The notes below the pieces were generated by a model. It was not told the origin of the DNA. It worked only from the letters and a program-made list of their open reading frames with translations, and ran no database searches. DNA of 64,000 nt from Euborellia annulipes (taxonomy: Eukaryota; Arthropoda; Insecta; Dermaptera; Anisolabididae). Below, piece after piece: positions 57,900 to 64,000 of the stretch. Made by a program: the position numbers and the translations under genes. The stretch lies in the NCBI GenBank assembly GCA_023213315.1, contig JAKCPI010026143.1:1-64000 (forward strand), read 5' to 3'. The stretch's first letter is position 1. Each line of letters starts with the position of its first letter.

Positions 57900-58215
57900 A
57901 GGCTCAAACAGACAGAACGCGAAATTCGCGCCCCCCGGCCTCCCCCCCCATTTCCCGACGAAGGGGGTTTTGCTCTCCCCCGCGGCGGTTTTTTGGGGTT
58001 GGATCCGGTATTGTTTTTATGTATATTTTTTTTTAACATCACTCTTCTTCATGATGGTTTGTCTTTTTCCGCCGAGGAGTGGGAAATTTTTTATACTCGA
58101 AAAAAGTGTCCGCGCGAGAGAGGGGGTTTCCCCGCAAGGTTCCCCCCCTTTGGGGAGGGGGATAAAAAATTTTTCTTTTAACACTTCCCCCCTTTTCGCG
58201 GGGTAAAAAAAAAAG
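57900..58215. other. Abrupt GC-rich, homopolymer-rich stretch
   Basis: CGCGCCCCCCGGCCTCCCCC, CCCCCGCGGCGG and GGGGGTTTCCCCGCAAGG contrast with about 70% A/T flanks. No repeat family matches. It may be foreign, an unseen element, or a low-quality consensus like 57394-57602. A frame spans it but is not protein-like. Confidence 0.35.
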
Positions 58216-59039
58216 AGAAGAGAAAAGGCGTGGTGTTTGTTTGGGGTTTAATCTTCATCCATAATGAATATTACAATAGAAATAAATACAGAGGACGTAT
58301 TCAAATTTGAATTTTTTTTTTAGAGGAGAATGAGGACCGTATTAATATGTGAATGTCGGATCCCCGAAGCTTTCAACGGCCCTGAGTTTATAAGTAGCTT
58401 AATTTCATTTTGAAAAGAGTATCATTTTTATTAGGCCGGTAAAGTTTTTTGAAAATTTTTATTGTAATTTTTTAAGAGGGGAAAATAAGGAGAATAAACC
58501 AGCCTCTTCTTTTTTAGGAGAGACTCTTACTCATACTCAGTGGGGATCGAACATAAAATTTATTCTTAAAGATATAGATATTGTCAAACCATTTTAGTGA
58601 TCGTAAAATCAATCAAAATAAATTTCTTTAGCTTTCTTCTCCTCTTTAAGGACAAATTCGATTATAACATGTTAGGATGGATAGTCTACTGTTAACGTTG
58701 AAATAAAAATTTTATAATTTATACTTCTTAAAGTTTTAATATTGCTCTTCGTCCGTCTTAATACTTCCTCAAAAATATTGGATAGTATTATAATCCCAAC
58801 ACTGCACCATTCTAATTTATGGAATTTCAGCCCAAGCGATTTCCATTAAAACTCACGGTTATTTTATTTATTTAAGCATCACGTCTATTTGTAAAATTTT
58901 ATTAAGATATTACATAGGAAACAATAATCACGGACAATTTTCAAACCGACATATCCAGAAATGTGGGATGCTCAAGGAAAGAATATAAAATTATCATATT
59001 AAATATGTAAACCCCTGGGTATTAGAGAAGGATCGCTTC

Positions 59040-59300
59040 TTATTCTAGTTTCTCTGCTAGGATATTCTAGAATATTCTAGAATAGAGAACTGATAAAAGA
59101 AAATTTTACAGATGCCTTGCTAATGGTATTAAGATTTCTCCAATTTAATTACACATTAAATCTGACGACATGACTTCATTAACTGCCACCATAGATAATA
59201 GACTGTCACTAACTGAACCGGTACGATCCTTTGTGTGTGCTAACAGTTGCGCATGCGCGAAATGTGTGCGCATGCGTATTAAAATAAAAATATGGAGGTA
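59040..59300 (+). promoter_or_regulatory. Promoter-like block: heat-shock element and two NRF-1-type sites
   Basis: TTCTAGAATATTCTAGAA at 59065-59082 is four perfect alternating nGAAn pentamers (a strong HSF site); further half sites lie at 59043 and 59087. TGCGCATGCGCG (59248-59259) and TGCGCATGCGTA (59267-59278) match the NRF-1 consensus. ATGGAG|GTAAGA at 59292 could be a tiny first coding exon, but the same letters also match the edge of family A. No downstream exon was identified in the window. Confidence 0.4.
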
Positions 59301-60715
59301 AGAGAAAGTAATAATAAGTGTCGTGATCGGTACCTGATCGGTACGTCTTTATAATGTGATATTTTGCACGTTTTAAAGACTTATTATTTTAGGTTTTAAA
59401 TAGTCATTTGAGGTCTTTTGACCAGTTATCTTCTCTAAATTTAGACATTACATATTTTCAAAATCATGACAAGTTTATTTAATTTGTCGAAAACATATTG
59501 TATATACTTTTAATTATAAACAATTTTTCTTTTAAGAAATTTTCACTCATATACCAGATAAATATGTTTATATTAATATTAAAAATATATCACATGACCA
59601 TATGGCTTGCGAACGAGTTTAAGTAAACCAAGTTCAAAGGATTCTTTGTTAAAGTTGAGTAGAGGACCGGGACTGGAGCTCCCTCCATTCATATTGACAA
59701 AGTCCCCTCCTTAACCTGGAAAAGGAGACAAAGTTAGTTTATTGAGTAGAGATTAATCTCACTTTGAGATACCCGCTCATTCTCATCTCTGAAGATGACA
59801 GAAAGTGATAAAGTTTTTAAACAATTGAGTTACTTGAATCAAAATACCACGTTACAATAACAAAATTCACAATTCAAATAAACTTCAAACAGATTGTAAA
59901 ATCAATATTGTTTGTTTCATCTTCATATTCTTTAAAGATAAATCATCTTTTGTTGAATAATTATATTTTAAAAATTTTATCAAAAAAATATTTTAAATTA
60001 AATTTATTATTACTTTTATATATTCTTATCATATCTTTAAATAAAATATTAATACTTAGTGAGTTGAAATCCAGAGGATAGGAGTTGTTGCTATAGTGCT
60101 TTGTCCTCTCGAAGAAGAGTTAAGAATTCTAATAAATATCACCATAGACTGCAGCGTTTAATTTCTTGATACAGTTAGCTAACTAGGCAGATGTAACAGG
60201 CCCACCCGTACAGGAAGTATTTGAAAGAGGGGTTCCCAAATGCTTTTCACAATTCAAAATTATCCTCTTTACTACTGTGGAAGGAAATAAGTACAATTAA
60301 AATCAATATTATACAAATTATTTTTCTTTATTACATACTTAATTAATTAAGAGGGTTAAATGCACAGGATACTTTTGTTTTTATAAACAATCTTATCTTA
60401 CTCTAGATCTTTTTCCTTTTTTCTTTTTCTAAATAGGCTTTAACATTTTCGATTTAAGGAGTCGCATTTTAAAAGAAAGAATACATTTAGGCTATTTATT
60501 TCGGATTATTCTTGTTCACTGTCAAAGTTTATTTATAAATAATTTCTTTTTTGAAATGTCTTCTTGTCCTTTACTTTTTCGCTCCCGAAAAAAAAAACTA
60601 CGTCATTTGTCGGAAAAAGATTGCCTGCCAACCAAGCTATGTCCAACTGGAAATCTTTACCGCACTAAATAAAATTCCATAAAAGTGAAATGGATGGTCA
60701 AAATTTATCTAAACT

Positions 60716-61210
60716 AAAAAAAATCTGGTCGGGACCTTGGAATCACACATAAAACCACTTTCATTTATCTCTAGTATTCGAAAGATGTGTAATTTGCTGT
60801 CACATCAGATTTTTTTGTTCCTGCATATTGTTTAGTTATGCCGTTTTTCTCAAAATAGATTTTAACGATTTTAATTAAAGTTCATAAATCAATTATTTTT
60901 TCGATGCTATTTTTTTTTTTTTTTTTTTTAACATTCACACTCACACTCAGACACACATTCACACAGTCTTTTCGGCAACTTAGGCCATTTAAGACTTTAG
61001 ACGTTAACCGTTATAATATATATTATCTATTGTGGGTCAGGCATTTCTATTTAAGCCATCTGGTATCCAAATGGCTTAAATAAAATCATCGGACTGCCTG
61101 GGTCCGAACCCGCTACGTTTGGTATAGGAGATAGGCACGCTACCTACTACGCCACACCCGGGGGCTCGATGCTATTTGAAATATGAAATGATAACATAAC
61201 CAAGATTATA
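60716..61210 (+). repeat. Family A fragments split by a SINE-1 insertion
   Basis: 60716-60815 is a diverged 3' hairpin; 60840-60912 is the GATTTTAACGATTTTAATTA...TAAATCAATTATTTTTTC block, continuing at 61166 after the SINE. Confidence 0.65.
60913..61165 (-). repeat. SINE-1 copy with 12-bp target duplication
   Basis: TCGATGCTATTT at 60901-60912 and 61166-61177. Complete from poly-T through CACACAGTCTTTTCGGCAAC, GGGTCAGGCATTTCTATTTA and CTGCCTGGGTCCGAACCC to CACCCGGGGGC. Insertion into family A dates SINE-1 activity after that family. Confidence 0.9.
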
Positions 61211-62034
61211 AATCACTAAAAAGAAAAGGGTTTCCCTCTTGCACTGATTTTATATTTTCGTAAAAATTAAGAATTTAGCATTTTTGAATTAAGCTATAAA
61301 AGACTAACATATGGCTCAATCAAGAGGCAATTCATTTTTCTAGAACATAAACAAGAAGGAACTTTGCCCCCCCCCTTCTCTCTCCTTATCCCTACAATAT
61401 CAAACTTTTTATTCAACTCTAAACTTAGAAGCAAATCCAAATTTAGCAATTTGAAATTCATCCTAACATCTTTCTATTTATCTCTCAATACTCCATCTTT
61501 ATCAAGACTTACGAACCAATGCGCCTTCAATGTTTCAGATAGGCCGCCAAATCTACATAATATAAAATATCTTGCCTATGCGATGTCCTAAGCAAAAAAA
61601 AAGCATAGCTTTGTACAGTCAGCGCCAAAAGTGCCTGATTTCGATGCCTTGAGCTTAGGCAACCAATATGCAGAGCCGTCGGATGAGTTGCGTTAAAAGT
61701 AGCTTCGCCCCTACAGTTTCATTAAAAAAGATTATTTATTTATTTTAAAAATATTTATGAATTCTAAAATATTTTTATATTATTAATAAAATAAAATTAA
61801 AACTTTTTTCTCATATTTTTTTATAATTTAGTTAAGAAATTTTTGTTTTAATCTGTGAAGAAATTATTTAGTGATAAAATTAGAATTGAAGCTTAAATAA
61901 AAATATACATTTAATTAACATATTATTAATTCTTTTAAGTTATGTCAAATTAGGGGTAGGGAACCCCCCCCCTCCCTTATCTGGGGCTCACTAATGTACA
62001 AAGTACAAACTAACTTTACTTAAAGTCTCTTTTT

Positions 62035-62200
62035 GATGTGATGTCTTACAATGCAAGTATATGGGCCGGCTAGGGAGCTATGCACGAAAAAGTTGGATAA
62101 AAGCACATAAAAAATTGCTTGTTATCGGCTCGAATAACTCCTCTGTCTTAAGATGTATAATTATTTTGAATATACGGTTAGAAAGAATGATTCTTCATCA
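62035..62200 (+). repeat. Repeat family D
   Basis: GATGTGATGTCTTACAATGC, GCACGAAAAAGTTGGATAAA, ATTGCTTGTTATCGGCTCG and CGGTTAGAAAGAATG; third copy of the family. Confidence 0.7.
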
Positions 62201-62329
62201 TTTTTTTTATTTAACAAGAGTAAAAAAATTAATTTAATAAACTTTATACTATACTATCATACATGTAGGCTACTAATATTTTAATTAGAGGAAATTATTA
62301 AATGAGAGCTCTCTCTTTACATTTAATCA

Positions 62330-63022
62330 TTTTTACTTTCTCTTACCTATGTATATATGTAATATATATATAGAGAGAAAGTAGGCTATTGGATTCATGT
62401 CAAAAATTCGATGTCGAGATTTTGATGGATCTTCACGTTTTGAGGTCCCCTGAATCCAAAAAAGTGGTTTTCGCGACATGGTCTGTCTGTGTGTGGGTGT
62501 GTGGGTGTGGGTGTGTGTGTGGGTGTGTGTTCAATTTAAAGCATGAAGGAATTGAGCTATGAGGTTGAAATTTTATATTTAAGTAAAACACCCCCCGGGA
62601 CCGAAAAAATAAGCTTTTAATCAAAATCGGCCAAAGAGTACTAGTACTTTACTGATGTACTTTTTCAGTTTTTTTCGATTTTCTCAAAATTTGCTCCAAC
62701 GATTTTTTTTTAAATTCAAAAATCAATTATTTTTTAGATGCTCTTTCAAATGTATATTCTCATTTTGCGATTGAAATCTTCTGAACACCACTTTACTCTT
62801 GTGTTTCATAGGAAAGATAGGAGAAATGGTTGCCATGATAACAAAATATAAATATTTTCCCATACTTATAAATTTTTATCTGAATTCAAATGGACCGTAC
62901 TATCGGGAACTAAATATATTTCGACACGAAAAATCTGGTGTGACAAGCACAGTACACAACTTTCGATTACCGAAGGTAAGAGAAAGTTGTGTGCTGTGTG
63001 CCAGTCACACCAGATTTTTTTT
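62330..63022 (+). repeat. Family A repeat, full-length copy
   Basis: 5' hairpin at 62335-62382 (ACTTTCTCTTACC, AT palindrome, GAGAGAAAGT), a (TG)n tract interrupted by GGG (62487-62529), all internal blocks, and the 3' hairpin 62930-63022. It differs from the 2-8 kb cluster in the middle, with a GCGATTGAAATCTTCTGAA block like the 19180 copy. Confidence 0.85.
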
Positions 63023-64000
63023 TTTATTGATATTATTTTTCATTTTTTTGCCCCAAGATTGTTTATTTTAATTATAATATCGATATAATAAAAAAAATTT
63101 AATCTAGTTAAAAAACTCACCTATAGCAAGAAAAATTAATATACAGTATATTGGATTTTTTTACAGGTTATTTTTTTTCTCTTCCTATAAAAGCAATGTA
63201 TATTATTATATATAGAGTCCATTTCATTATCAACATCATTTTATTTTTTTTACAATTGATTTTCCAACTGTAAATTTCATTTAACATCTAATCCATAATA
63301 TAAAAAAATGTTTATTATCTTGAATGAAAAATATCGCACATTCTTTTTTCCCCTCTTTGATCATTAACATAATAAATTTCATTGGACATAGATCAGAAGT
63401 GTAGTTGGATTGGTTTGCTATTGTTTATGAAAAGCGAGTTGTGTAAGGCGAATTTCAGGCCATGTTCGTCTGAGCGGAATGTTGAATGGAATTTGCGCCC
63501 CGCGAAAATTGATAAATGAATTAAACAACTAACAACTGATGAGGAGTCAGGGTTTGAGGGTTGAGTCCCCCTTTTCGGGAAGGGCAGAGGGTTGTGAGCT
63601 TGTTATCGGAAACGACCATTGAACCTGATCACATAACCCCTTTTGGTCTCGACAGGCCTTTTTGCAATTGTTTTTTTGAAATTAAAACAAAATAAATGTT
63701 CTTTTATATACCGAGCTATTTTTTATTATTTTGACTTCTCTCTCAAATTAATCTCGTTTGAACGGATATATACTAAAGAGAAATTAGTTTGATAAGTCAA
63801 ACTCTTTTAGGAAATCGGGATCGGCAGTGGAATTACAATCAGGACAGGAAATAACTTTTGAAAAAATATCTCTTGTAATTTTAACTTGTCAAATTTAAAA
63901 ATTTTTTTAAAATAACTTTGTCAGAATGACAGGATAAACTTCCAATAATTGCGAAATACTACAGCATACTATATTTCAAAGAGATATACACTATATCTAC
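63023..64000. other. Intergenic, no feature assigned
   Basis: Mostly A/T-rich. 63400-63660 is GC-richer and unique (GTGTAAGGCGAATTTCAG, GGCCATGTTCGTCTGAGCGG, GAGTCCCCCTTTTCGGG) and could hold an exon or regulatory block, but no frame convinces. Confidence 0.4.

Noticed and set aside
57799..58206. A 135-codon frame through the GC-rich block
   Set aside because: Composition is dictated by C, G and T runs, no domain is recognisable, and the sequence quality is doubtful here.

Overview
This window comes from an AT-rich animal nuclear genome. The evidence is spliced genes with 5' non-coding first exons, an insect/crustacean-style Initiator (TCATTT 30 bp below a TATAAAAG box), a perilipin/Lsd-type lipid-droplet gene, an importin-alpha gene, and very dense short transposable elements. 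An arthropod is most likely and a copepod-like crustacean is my guess; the species cannot be read from the sequence. No prokaryotic, viral or CRISPR feature is visible.

Only two well-supported protein-coding genes were found, both on the + strand. (1) A perilipin-family (PAT domain) protein: promoter and non-coding exon 1 at about 11.03-11.34 kb, a 2.05 kb intron carrying a hAT element, and the whole 267-residue reading frame in one exon at 13395-14198. (2) An importin alpha of the KPNA1/5/6 (Kap-alpha1) type: non-coding exon 1 at about 20.26-20.43 kb, coding exons 20683-21972 and 25937-26254 (535 residues), and a 3,964-bp intron crowded with four or five unrelated mobile elements. Weaker candidates are a decayed or AT-rich minus-strand reading frame near 3.5-4.1 kb below a CRE/CCAAT promoter-like block, a 45-codon frame at 5.2 kb broken by a homopolymer, two small well-bounded candidate exons at 55.4 and 56.1 kb, promoter-like blocks at 37.1-37.3 kb and 59.0-59.3 kb (perfect heat-shock element plus two NRF-1-type sites), and a mariner transposase relic at 29.0-29.4 kb.

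The rest is repeats. 0.2-8.7 kb is a cluster of one family ('family A', about 690 bp, a hairpin at each end, a (CA)n tract at a fixed place), including an 833-bp tandem duplication; more copies lie at 18.9, 32.9, 47.5, 60.8 and 62.3 kb. A tRNA-derived SINE ('SINE-1', about 260-285 bp, poly-A tail, target-site duplications) occurs at least ten times, and other tRNA-like heads occur too. At least nine short hAT-type elements are delimited here, most with 8-bp target duplications, and several share one internal module. Foldback (long inverted repeat) elements are frequent: 1-169, 15.05, 17.95, 22.3, 24.7, 28.5, 29.5, 30.3-32.5, 38.6, 45.0 and 53.0 kb.

The most interesting signal is a structural motif in the arms of at least eight otherwise unrelated foldback or solo repeats: stem I, then CTGANGA plus one base, stem II, then GAAACGTC, then the other strand of stem I. 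Both stems change sequence from family to family while staying complementary. The core matches the hammerhead ribozyme consensus except for one extra base before stem II and no loop in stem III. It may be a hammerhead-derived, retrozyme- or Penelope-like module, or a distinct structured end.
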